From a bacterium (GTDB taxonomy: Bacteria > Pseudomonadota > Alphaproteobacteria > Rickettsiales > RI-342), in contig WGMV01000002.1 of the NCBI GenBank assembly GCA_016124905.1, positions 65,257-129,256 of the forward strand: a stretch of DNA of 64,000 nucleotides. The letters run 5' to 3'. The translations under genes and the position numbers were made by a program. Below are positions 34,932 to 42,111 of the stretch, piece after piece (within the stretch, counting starts at the first letter, position 1; each line of letters begins with the position of its first letter). The notes beneath the pieces were generated by a model. The model worked only from the letters and a program-made list of their open reading frames with translations, was not told the DNA's origin and did no database searches.

Positions 34932-35129
34932 ATGCAAAAGCAATCCAACAACGGCAAAACCAAGCCAAATCTCGCCGTCAAAATCAAAGAGCAGAAAGGC
35001 GAAAGCGTGAGTTTCTACACTATCGGCGCTGCATGGACCAAGGATGACGGCAGTGTTTACATCAAGCTGTACGGTACGCACATCATCAATGAACCGTTTT
35101 ATCTCTACCCGGCCAACCGCGAGGAATAG
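34932..35129 (+). CDS. Small conserved mobile-element protein, 65 aa
   Basis: A basic N-terminus, then SVSFYTIGAAWTKDDGSVYI: a small beta-sheet protein. The IGAAW...DG core is one I associate with short proteins of unknown function on alphaproteobacterial plasmids and integrative elements. AAAGGAG lies 7 nt before the ATG at 34,932, and a strong terminator follows. Confidence 0.75.
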   Translation: MQKQSNNGKTKPNLAVKIKEQKGESVSFYTIGAAWTKDDGSVYIKLYGTHIINEPFYLYPANREE

Positions 35130-35140
35130 GCTTTAGCCGA

Positions 35141-35174
35141 AAAGCCCTTGCCGAAAACGGCAGGGGCTTTTTTC
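35141..35174 (+). terminator. Intrinsic terminator
   Basis: AAAGCCCTTGCCG / CGGCAGGGGCTTT stem (one G-T pair) with an AAAA loop, then TTTTTT. It ends the transcript of the 65-residue gene. Confidence 0.92.
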
Positions 35175-35210
35175 ATGTTCATTATATCGCAATTCATCTA
35201 TAGATGTGAC

Positions 35211-35372
35211 ATGGAAAAACTTAAAAACATACCGCAGAATGTTCCGGACGGTTCTATCGAGTCCGGCCAGGTATGCTTTGAGAAACGCACGGATGAGGCG
35301 CATGAAATAGCAGCACGTCTCATGGCGGAGCATTTTGCAAGCGACCCCAAGAAAAAACCAGTTCAAGACTGA
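35211..35372 (+). CDS. Small protein, 53 aa
   Basis: MEKLKNIPQNVPDGSIESGQ, then an amphipathic helix (DEAHEIAARLMAEHFAS). A poor RBS and a start just after a terminator weaken the case; the coherent helix and typical codon use support it. No family recognised. Confidence 0.45.
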   Translation: MEKLKNIPQNVPDGSIESGQVCFEKRTDEAHEIAARLMAEHFASDPKKKPVQD

Positions 35373-35761
35373 GTCTGTTTCCGGGTCACGCCAGCGCATA
35401 AGATTTCGTGGGAAGGCAGCTTAGGACTTACTGCAAGATGTGTGTGTAATACACACCATCTTGGCAAGGGGACCCGCTAGCGCGTCCCCGTTGCATCCCC
35501 CCGGCTGTGGCGCTCCCGTTCCACTTCGCACCATTGAACCGCATCGCCGGTTCATCACGAGCAAAGGGCGATGTCACTCTCCCTTATGCAATCCCATCGC
35601 CCAACCTTATGCAGTTTGGATACGCACCAAGGGGACTTCCGCTCCCCGTTGGAACCCTCGACCAAGGGCTTTCGCGCCCTGGACCACGACCGGGGCTTGG
35701 AGCTATGCCGCTCCACCCGGCCCGAACCAGCTTATATCTGAAAAAAATTGTACGGTAGGTG
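35373..35761. other. Structured non-coding region
   Basis: No credible gene in 390 bases that are more GC-rich than the rest of the element. Two strong hairpins follow each other: CAAGATG...CATCTTG with an inner TGTGTGT/ACACAC stem (35,434-35,463), then GCAAGGGGAC...GTCCCCGTTGC (35,464-35,495). Further GC-rich imperfect hairpins extend to about 35,720 (for example AAGGGC...GCCCT). It ends against the antitoxin gene. A replication, transfer-origin or small-RNA role is possible. A frame of 129 codons here has no coding character. Confidence 0.45.
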
Positions 35762-36088
35762 TTATGCGCCGACGCGTTCTGCCTGGACATGCAATTCAAC
35801 GCCTTCGCGCATTTGCAAAGAGCGTATGATTGCAAAAATATTGCCCGCACTGGGATTGCCAGAGGGGCTGAGCATACGCATAAGGCTCTCTGGCTGTTTA
35901 TCAACGGCTTTCGCCAATGCAGGAAAGCCGACAGTCGCGTTGATATAATCACGCAAAACGGTTTTTCCTGTTTCCACATCGCCAGAGAGAAGGCATTCAA
36001 TGCCTTCAACCAAAAGCGCTTCACGGAATTCCGGATCACGAGCAGCCCGTGCTTTAATGGTATCTTTAAAATCGCGTGTCAGTGCCAT
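35762..36088 (-). CDS. Antitoxin, HTH type (HigA-like)
   Basis: 108 residues. The core is DYINATVGFPALAKAVDKQP followed by a second helix with SLMRMLSPSGNPSAGNIFAI, the helix-turn-helix of HigA-like addiction-module antitoxins. It directly follows the toxin gene (gap of 3 bases), the toxin-first order of higBA modules. It would neutralise the toxin and repress the operon. It stabilises the element in its host (inference from family). Confidence 0.85.
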   Translation of the reverse strand: MALTRDFKDTIKARAARDPEFREALLVEGIECLLSGDVETGKTVLRDYINATVGFPALAKAVDKQPESLMRMLSPSGNPSAGNIFAIIRSLQMREGVELHVQAERVGA

Positions 36089-36091
36089 GAT

Positions 36092-36421
36092 CTATGCTCC
36101 TTTCCGTTTTCTATGCTTATATTCATTCCACAAAGCTTGCGCTTCCTGAATATCGTTATTCTGTCTTTTCTTCGTACCGCCGCCTAGAAGGATAATCAGC
36201 CTATCGCCATCCTTCCCAAAATAGACGCGGTAGCCAGGCCCGAAATCTATTTTGCACTCATAAACACCAGCCCCCACGCCTTTCACCTGCGACATATTCC
36301 CGTTGCTCATACGGGTGACGTAGGTGGACACTTTGGCTGCTGCCCGTGCATCCAGTTCATTGAACCAGTCTGCATAGACGCTGTGGCCGTCTGTATCTAA
36401 ATATTCTCTAATCTCTATCAT
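36092..36421 (-). CDS. RelE/HigB-family toxin
   Basis: 109 residues. IDFGPGYRVYFGKDGDRLII followed by LLGGGTKKRQNNDI is the signature of the phage-derived Gp49/HigB-like branch of RelE toxins, ribosome-dependent mRNA interferases. The C-terminus is basic (YKHRKRKGA). A perfect palindrome lies immediately upstream of the start. The ATG has no Shine-Dalgarno, so the mRNA may be leaderless or nearly so. Confidence 0.88.
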   Translation of the reverse strand: MIEIREYLDTDGHSVYADWFNELDARAAAKVSTYVTRMSNGNMSQVKGVGAGVYECKIDFGPGYRVYFGKDGDRLIILLGGGTKKRQNNDIQEAQALWNEYKHRKRKGA

Positions 36422-36425
36422 AAGA

Positions 36426-36439
36426 TAACATATATGTTA
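36426..36439. promoter_or_regulatory. Toxin-antitoxin operator palindrome
   Basis: TAACATATATGTTA, a perfect 14-bp palindrome ending 4 bases before the toxin ATG. A TTGAAC -35-like hexamer lies upstream on the minus strand. The position fits autoregulation by the antitoxin. Confidence 0.65.
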
Positions 36440-36503
36440 GCAATGTTCAAGGGAATCTAGCTCACCCTATAGCATTGAAACAGCTAAAATCTTCGAGAAA
36501 TAA

Positions 36504-36513
36504 CGTCCGGACA
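36504..36513. promoter_or_regulatory. Putative operator, TGTCCGGACA type
   Basis: CGTCCGGACA, 9 of 10 positions of the palindrome at 28,381. It is again in a divergent intergenic region, between the toxin-antitoxin operon and the gene at 36,603. Confidence 0.45.
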
Positions 36514-36602
36514 TTCGAAAAATTTGCTCATTGCATACGCCCGTATAGCATAAGGTGTGTTCTTTTTTTATTGAATTAACAGGATGTTAAAATGATTTTG
36601 TT

Positions 36603-37271
36603 ATGATTTCCGTACGAATGACAAACACATTGACCGAAACAGGCCCACTTGAGCGGCCAGACAAGTTTCATTCGCTTCAGGCCGAGACGGACGTGAAGCT
36701 GGCTATTGATTCCGGCTATGAGCCAGACACATTCGGCAATTTAGGCAACATTCCACTTACAGCCGATCTACAGCGCTATATCAATGAGCAGAAACTCACA
36801 ATAGCGACAAAAGAATCCGAAGAAGCAAGCAGTATCAAGCTGCGCGAAGAACGCGAAGAAAAGCGCGAGCAGTCACATCAAGCGGCTATTGATGAACTTA
36901 GCGATAGTGAGAAACGCGAACAATATCTTAATGAATCTCATGCGTTCGGCGACATTGAATACACTGGGAAACAATGGCAGCGCATTTCTGAATACGCGAA
37001 AGCCAACAGAAGCCGCATTACCGAAGACTTACTCGAAAAAGGCTATACACATGCCGACATTGAACAGGGTCTTAAAGTTACCGAGATCATGGCCAATCCA
37101 AATGCCACCAAAGAAGAAAAGCAATACGTTGCTGAAGCAGCCAAAAATGACAATGTTTCAGCTATCATTAAAGATGTTGGTGAAGAAGCTGGCTATGAGG
37201 CTAAGCAGTCAGAAGCGCCTAAACCCGCTAGCGCACTCCCTCCAACAATGCAAATGGCGCACGATTTTTAA
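36603..37271 (+). CDS. Unknown charged helical protein, 222 aa
   Basis: No signal peptide, and a long charged coiled coil near 65-110 (EEREEKREQSHQ). Residues 115-163 (FGDIEYTGKQWQRISEYAKA onwards) form a domain of about 49 residues that recurs, 18 of 49 identical, in the periplasmic protein encoded convergently at 37,268-37,846. The two genes overlap by 4 bases at their stops. The start may be ATG 36,603 or 36,618. Function unknown. Confidence 0.65.
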   Translation: MISVRMTNTLTETGPLERPDKFHSLQAETDVKLAIDSGYEPDTFGNLGNIPLTADLQRYINEQKLTIATKESEEASSIKLREEREEKREQSHQAAIDELSDSEKREQYLNESHAFGDIEYTGKQWQRISEYAKANRSRITEDLLEKGYTHADIEQGLKVTEIMANPNATKEEKQYVAEAAKNDNVSAIIKDVGEEAGYEAKQSEAPKPASALPPTMQMAHDF

Positions 37272-37846
37272 AAGGCGCTACGCTCTACCGCTTTGAGCTT
37301 ACCATCTGGCAAAATTTCATAAATTAACTTCGCGCTTATGCCCTCTAACGCACCACCAGAGCGTTGCAGGATGTCGATAGCTTTCATTGCTTTCTGTATC
37401 TCCTCATCGGAATAGCCTTGTTTTTTCTTGTCCGCATATATTTTCTGCCTGTTCGATTTTGCGTACTGCCCAATTTTTTCCCATTCTTCTGAGGTCAGTT
37501 GCATGTCACCAAAATTATGGACGGTTGAAACTGTGATTTTACTACCGTCAGTTTTATACTCTTGCTTTGTTTTTGCGATGACACAGGCTTTGTCCTCATG
37601 GGATTCCACGATATAGCCGCGCCCCTGATCGAGAAAAACCCTGCCATCATATGCTCCCAGGACGGATGTTCTGACTTCTCCTTTAGGAGTTTGGCGCTGA
37701 TATTGGTCTAAGAAACCCAACCCCAATAGCTGCATTTGGCTTTTTAATTCGCTCTTTGGAACACAGCCGATTTTTAGATCCTCTGCCTGTGCAGCAGAAA
37801 CATTCAATAATCCAATCGCAATCAGTGCTGGAATAGTTTTTCTCAT
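37268..37846 (-). CDS. Exported protein sharing a domain with its neighbour
   Basis: 192 residues with a clean signal peptide (MRKTIPALIAIGLLNVSAAQ, cleaved after AQA). The mature part has two Cys (C28, C88) that could form a disulfide. Residues 112-160 (FGDMQLTSEEWEKIGQYAKS onwards) are homologous to residues 115-163 of the cytosolic protein encoded on the other strand. The RBS AAGGAG is good but can pair in a small hairpin, and a long structured leader precedes it. Function unknown. Confidence 0.7.
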   Translation of the reverse strand: MRKTIPALIAIGLLNVSAAQAEDLKIGCVPKSELKSQMQLLGLGFLDQYQRQTPKGEVRTSVLGAYDGRVFLDQGRGYIVESHEDKACVIAKTKQEYKTDGSKITVSTVHNFGDMQLTSEEWEKIGQYAKSNRQKIYADKKKQGYSDEEIQKAMKAIDILQRSGGALEGISAKLIYEILPDGKLKAVERSAF

Positions 37847-37856
37847 GGGTCTGTCT

Positions 37857-38036
37857 CCTTAAAAAAGTTAAGGTGACAGACGGCCCCTGGTGCCGAGAGG
37901 TTAGAAACGCCTAAGTCCGGCGCGCGACGTATTCGCCGCGAACGGCTGTTGTATTCCGCCGCCCTCTCAGCAGAGAGGACGCGCGTTGTGTGAATACTTG
38001 CGCTTATACGACTTAAGGGTTTCTACGCCCTGTCAC
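37857..38036 (-). ncRNA. Candidate structured leader or small RNA
   Basis: About 180 bases with nested pairing. The outer stem is GTGACAG (37,873-37,879) / CTGTCAC (38,030-38,036). The next stem is TAGAAACGCCTAAGTC (37,902-37,917) with GACTTAAGGGTTTCTA (38,010-38,025), 14 of 16 paired. Inside are a CGCGC/GCGCG stem, GCCG-CGAA-CGGC, and CCTCTC-AGCA-GAGAGG hairpins. Read on the minus strand it lies just upstream of the exported-protein gene, is followed by CTTTTTT, and then by a small stem (CCTTAA/TTAAGG) that covers that gene's Shine-Dalgarno. The strand is inferred from this arrangement. Confidence 0.55.
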
Positions 38037-38300
38037 GCCGCATAGATTATGATTTGATTCCCAAAAAGCAATCAAAACCTTTGAAAAGACTCATTTCTAA
38101 GGGGCTTCGCCCCTGGCGCACACAAGGGTAAAGGCGCTGGTGCTTCCGGTATTACAAAAATTTTCCCCTGCCTTTGGCATTCCTCGCGGACGCTTACGCT
38201 CCAAAATTTCTGCAATACCGCCCTTGCATTTGCCTCCCCACCCTCGGCGGGAGCCAGGGTTGCATATTTGCAACCCATACCCATTAGAGGAGTTAAGACC
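38037..38300 (+). promoter_or_regulatory. ardA upstream region with hairpins
   Basis: 264 bases without a gene. Two clear hairpins: AGGGGCTTCGCCCCT (38,100-38,114) and GGGTTGCA-TATT-TGCAACCC (38,257-38,276). The second ends 24 bases before the ardA ATG, just before its RBS (GAGGAG). Long leaders with hairpins upstream of ardA-type genes on mobile elements can serve single-strand promoters that allow expression on DNA entry. This is a suggestion, not seen directly. Confidence 0.4.
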
Positions 38301-38810
38301 ATGACACAGCTATACGCTCAACCTTACGATATCAGCGCCACTGGTTTCTTTTTTGAAACAGTTGAGGAATACGATCAGAGAGCCGCTGCCTTGCGTAATT
38401 CATACGGCCAGCTTGTAGAAGAATTTGAAATCCAATTCATTGACGGGAAAAGCATAGACGCAGAATTATTTGAGGCTTTGGGCGTTCATCAAGGCGATAT
38501 ACAAGCGTACATGGAAGCAACAGATAGTTGGAGCGATGATGAAAAAGTAAGGGTCATTATCGCTCTTAGCGAAGTTGGCTATGATTTTGCTTTGGGAAAA
38601 GACCTTCCAAGCAAATTTGAGGATATGGACCTTTACGAAATAGACAGCTTGCGTGATCTAGCTATCCAGTTTGTAGAAGATGGCTTATTTGGCGATATTG
38701 CCGAGAACATCAAGTGTTTCTTAGATTTTGATGCTATCGGAGATTATCTAGGGACAGACTATTGCGAAACCACGGTTGCTGGAACAAGGTATGTTTATAG
38801 GTGTGATTAA
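38301..38810 (+). CDS. ardA: Antirestriction protein ArdA
   Basis: 169 residues. YAQPYDISATGFFFETVEEY at the start and VEEFEIQFIDG are diagnostic for ArdA. The protein is strongly acidic, as expected for a DNA mimic that blocks type I restriction enzymes by occupying their DNA groove. The ATG at 38,301 with GAGGAG upstream is preferred. On this element it protects incoming DNA from host restriction. Confidence 0.93.
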   Translation: MTQLYAQPYDISATGFFFETVEEYDQRAAALRNSYGQLVEEFEIQFIDGKSIDAELFEALGVHQGDIQAYMEATDSWSDDEKVRVIIALSEVGYDFALGKDLPSKFEDMDLYEIDSLRDLAIQFVEDGLFGDIAENIKCFLDFDAIGDYLGTDYCETTVAGTRYVYRCD

Positions 38811-38916
38811 TGGCAGAGCCAGGTAAATAATAAACATAATAAGAGGCATTATCGGACTTCTAGGATAATACATAACAACGCATACCCAAATTAAAACGAC
38901 ACAGAGCAGCCTTGAA

Positions 38917-38953
38917 TGTCAGAAATATTATAATGATATTTGACATTGTCAGA
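38917..38953. promoter_or_regulatory. Putative operator of the QueC-like operon
   Basis: TGTCAGA occurs at 38,917 and 38,947 as direct repeats 30 bp apart (three helical turns). Between them a TGTCA / TGACA pair encloses AAATAT...ATATTT. TTGACA at 38,940-38,945 could be a -35 box. It lies about 40 bases before the first gene of the operon, whose third gene encodes an XRE-type repressor-like protein. Confidence 0.5.
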
Positions 38954-38988
38954 TAATGAGTGGTAGTCTTGCCTCTAAGGAGGTTATT

Positions 38989-39564
38989 ATGACTGATGGG
39001 CCATTCAGGAACTTGAAGTTAAGCAGACGCTGGAAACGCTTCTCAGAAGCGGTACAAAACGATTCGGTTGATAAAGCCGAGGTATGTGCCTTGGCCTCTG
39101 ATGCATTTGTGCGCGAGATTCTAACTGACGATGCTCAGGCTCTTATGGCCGACCTTCAGGCTTACGAGCAGCGAGAGCAGTTGGATTTTGATCCGACCTC
39201 TTCATTTGAAGCCATTTTCGATGACCACAGCAAAACGCCATTTGCAGACACTTTGCAAAAGGAATTGGCGTTTCGTCTAGCCGAAAAGATGCCACCGAAC
39301 GTTGCTGTTGAACAAGCTCTTGAGGCGTCAGTTAACGATCAGATTATCGAAGCGCGTAACCACATTGAAGAAGAATGCATCCGAGTCCTTGAATCCGGTG
39401 AGATGCGGAAAGACCAATTTGATCGAACCATTACGCAGGTGGATGCCGCTTTTGAGACGCTAAATAAAGACGCTATCTGTGATGCGATTCGTGCAGGCGA
39501 CAAAAACGCTTTCAAGAACGCTGTTTCTAAAAAGAAAGGTCTAGATGAAGGCCCCAATTTATGA
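38989..39564 (+). CDS. Helical protein, first gene of QueC-like operon
   Basis: 191 residues, soluble, predicted almost entirely helical and acidic. No domain recognised, no Cys pairs, no TM. AAGGAGG lies 6 nt before the ATG at 38,989, the best RBS of the region. Its stop overlaps the QueC-like gene by ATGA, so the products are probably made in a fixed ratio and could be partners. The role is unknown; it might be the substrate, an adaptor or an immunity component. Confidence 0.75.
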   Translation: MTDGPFRNLKLSRRWKRFSEAVQNDSVDKAEVCALASDAFVREILTDDAQALMADLQAYEQREQLDFDPTSSFEAIFDDHSKTPFADTLQKELAFRLAEKMPPNVAVEQALEASVNDQIIEARNHIEEECIRVLESGEMRKDQFDRTITQVDAAFETLNKDAICDAIRAGDKNAFKNAVSKKKGLDEGPNL

Positions 39565-40937
39565 CCCAGAATAACCGAAATCAGTATGTTCATATCATTG
39601 AAAAAGACTTTCAGTCTTCAAAGAAGCTTAGTGCCAGCATAAAAATGGCTGAAATTGGGAAAGAAATCATATTCGATCCGAGCATACTCGATACCTATAC
39701 CTATGAAGGCTGGAAACCAGTACACCACGACTTATTGGTGATGTGTGCGGCGGTCGAGTATGCAGACAGGCGGTGTGGACGTAATGCTACGCAGTGGTCG
39801 CGAACGTTTTGTATTACCGTTCCTGTTCAAGAATTGGAGATATGGCAGCGTCCGGAAGTACAAACGGCCCTTCGCGGCATGCTTCGTCATTTGACGGGCG
39901 ATAGCTGGCATTTCACTTTTGTTCAGGCTCAGAATTCAGCTTTAAATGGTACGCGCCAAGGTGCGCTACCCTTCGGCAATAATAAAAAATTTGCCCTTGC
40001 TTACAGTGATGGACTTGATTCTCGCTGTGTATCCGGGCTTTTTGATACCGATGATACGGCAGTCCGTGTGCGTGTAACAAAGCACAAAGATCGAGTCAAA
40101 CAGGGCGAACGACCTTTTGATCTAATTCCGTTTACCGTTAAGCTTCCATCATCTCGTGAAAGCGGAGTGCGTTCTAGGGGCTTTAAATTCGCGGCAATAA
40201 CCGCTATTGCGGCTCAACTCTCTGGCGTCAGCAAGATTATCGTGCCTGAAAGTGGGCAAGGTGCCCTCGGCCCCGTCCTGCTACCACTTCATCAAATTTA
40301 TGCGGACTATAGAAATCACCCGACGTTTTTCCGTAGGATGGAGGACTTTATAAAGGCACTGCTAGAGTTTACGGTTGTCTATGAGCAGCCTCGTCTTTGG
40401 CATACCAAAGGCCAGACAATTGCAGCCTATCTTGCCATGCCAGGAACGTCTCAAGAATTTGTGCTTAGCACTCGATCTTGTTGGCAGCAACGTTGGAACG
40501 CACGTCTCAACGGAAAGCTAAGGCAATGCGGGTTGTGTGCCGCATGTCTGCTGCGCCGTATGAGTATGCATGCGGCATGTCTGGATGAGCCTGTTGATAC
40601 TTACGCAATCAGCAACTTGACTGCGACCAGCTACGAGAGTGCAATTCCGCACAGTAATCATACGCGTCAGAGTCATACGATGGTGGAGTACGGCAGTGTC
40701 GGTGCGCGACATCTCCAACAACTGGCAAATATGGCTCAATTACCGGATGCCTTATTACGACCGCACATTTTTGAGATCGCCCAAGCTACTGGTGCGTCAG
40801 AACAGAACACCTGTGAAAACCTGAGAGGGCTTTTAGCGCAGCACGCTAAGGAATGGTGCAGCTTCGTGGACGCTCAGGGACAACACAGTTTTATTAAGAA
40901 TTGGATATTTGGAGGACGCTATGACCGATCTAAATGA
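39561..40937 (+). CDS. QueC-like PP-loop ATPase
   Basis: 458 residues. The PP-loop is FALAYSDGLDSRCV (SDGLDS 149-154), the ATP-pyrophosphatase motif SGGxDS. A QueC-type zinc site is visible: C307, then CGLCAAC (C323, C326, C329). QueC turns CDG into preQ0. Relatives in defence loci (QatC, and Cap9 of type IV CBASS) are thought to act on other substrates. This protein is about twice QueC length, with an extra N-terminal domain (1-140) and C-terminal helices (350-458). No queD, queE, queF or tgt gene is near, so it is not a queuosine operon. ATGA overlap with the preceding gene. Confidence 0.83.
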   Translation: MTQNNRNQYVHIIEKDFQSSKKLSASIKMAEIGKEIIFDPSILDTYTYEGWKPVHHDLLVMCAAVEYADRRCGRNATQWSRTFCITVPVQELEIWQRPEVQTALRGMLRHLTGDSWHFTFVQAQNSALNGTRQGALPFGNNKKFALAYSDGLDSRCVSGLFDTDDTAVRVRVTKHKDRVKQGERPFDLIPFTVKLPSSRESGVRSRGFKFAAITAIAAQLSGVSKIIVPESGQGALGPVLLPLHQIYADYRNHPTFFRRMEDFIKALLEFTVVYEQPRLWHTKGQTIAAYLAMPGTSQEFVLSTRSCWQQRWNARLNGKLRQCGLCAACLLRRMSMHAACLDEPVDTYAISNLTATSYESAIPHSNHTRQSHTMVEYGSVGARHLQQLANMAQLPDALLRPHIFEIAQATGASEQNTCENLRGLLAQHAKEWCSFVDAQGQHSFIKNWIFGGRYDRSK

Positions 40938-42111
40938 AATCAGCGCACAAGAGATAGGCCGTCGTCTTCGTATTGCCCGTGAAAACGCTGGTATCCGTCA
41001 GGATGAAGCAGCGCAGGTCATTGGAATGTCGCGCCCAACGCTTGTTTCCATCGAGCAAGGTGCTCGCCGAGTCCGCATACAGGAACTCCAAAGCCTTGCA
41101 CATCACTATGGTGTTTCAGTCAACGCCATACTACGCCGTGAAGCTGTGCATACCGACCTTGTTCCTCGTTACCGGAAACTAAAGGAAGCGGAAGATGTTC
41201 ACACGACTGAGGCTGTTCAACTACTTAATAATCTTGTGAAGGCAGAGGTTGAGCTTGAAAATGTTCTGGGCATTGAGCGCCGAAAGAACTATCCGCCGGA
41301 ACGCGGTATTAATACTGGCGATGTTATAGAGCTAGCAGAACAACATGCTCAGGAACTCAGAAATTGGCTTGGAATTGGCTCCGGCCCAATTACTGATATT
41401 TTTAGTTTAATCGAATTTGACCTTGGTATCCGCCTTTATCAACGGCGTCTTTCCTCTGGCTCCAAAGTTGCAGGACTATTCACTTATGAACCCTCAATTG
41501 GGGCATGCATCCTTTTGAATGCCAACCACCCGTTAGAACGGCGGATACAATCAGCAGCGCACGAGGTGGGGCATTTCTCAGGCACTCGTCAAATACCTGA
41601 AGTGCTTGAAGATAATGAGCAATTCTTATCGCGCGAAGAACGCTATGCCAATGCTTTTGGTCGTGCATTCCTCACTCCGCGCAAAAGCTTTGAGGAAAGT
41701 TTCCGTCAGTTAACGGCTGGCTCAGATACGTTGACGAGAAGGCATGTGATTCTTCTTGCTCACCAAAACCATATTTCTCGTGAAGCCTGTGTCCGTCGTC
41801 TCGAAGAGCTTGGACTCATTAAAAAGGGTATCTGGGCCTGGTTTGAAGCTAATGGTGGCATTACGAACGCCCAAGCAAAGGAAGTTCTTGGATCGGCTGC
41901 GGAGATACACGATCCAGCAAAAGATGACGCCAGCCGCCTCATATCTCATCGGATGAGCCTCATGATGCATGCCGCTTGGAAGCGCGATCTCATGTCGGAA
42001 GGACAGCTAGCAGATCTACTGAATATACCCCGCATTGAACTGCGAGCGATAATTGACCAAATTGAGCTTGAGGAAAGCGACACGGATGACTTACTTAAGC
42101 TCCCTCATTAA
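40921..42111 (+). CDS. XRE HTH plus ImmA/IrrE metallopeptidase
   Basis: 396 residues. The N-terminal Cro/CI helix-turn-helix (about 11-68) has SRPTLVSIEQGARRVRIQEL. The metallopeptidase domain (about 150-260) has the zinc motif AAHEVGHFSG (H214, E215, H218) followed by EERYANAFGRAFLTP, classic for ImmA/IrrE proteins. The C-terminal 130 residues are helical. ImmA-type proteases cleave repressors when triggered; proteins with a built-in HTH may sense and regulate by themselves. GGAGG lies 5 nt before the ATG at 40,921, which overlaps the QueC-like gene by 17 bases. Confidence 0.9.
   Translation: MTDLNEISAQEIGRRLRIARENAGIRQDEAAQVIGMSRPTLVSIEQGARRVRIQELQSLAHHYGVSVNAILRREAVHTDLVPRYRKLKEAEDVHTTEAVQLLNNLVKAEVELENVLGIERRKNYPPERGINTGDVIELAEQHAQELRNWLGIGSGPITDIFSLIEFDLGIRLYQRRLSSGSKVAGLFTYEPSIGACILLNANHPLERRIQSAAHEVGHFSGTRQIPEVLEDNEQFLSREERYANAFGRAFLTPRKSFEESFRQLTAGSDTLTRRHVILLAHQNHISREACVRRLEELGLIKKGIWAWFEANGGITNAQAKEVLGSAAEIHDPAKDDASRLISHRMSLMMHAAWKRDLMSEGQLADLLNIPRIELRAIIDQIELEESDTDDLLKLPH

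Noticed and set aside
35440-35829. A 129-codon open frame in the hairpin-rich island
   Set aside because: Pro/Arg-rich composition, no RBS, overlap with the antitoxin gene, and dense hairpins. Better explained as non-coding structured DNA.
39561-40937. Queuosine or archaeosine biosynthesis queC
   Set aside because: The protein is twice the size of QueC and no queD, queE, queF or tgt accompanies it. Its partners are an ImmA/IrrE protease and a PIN protein.
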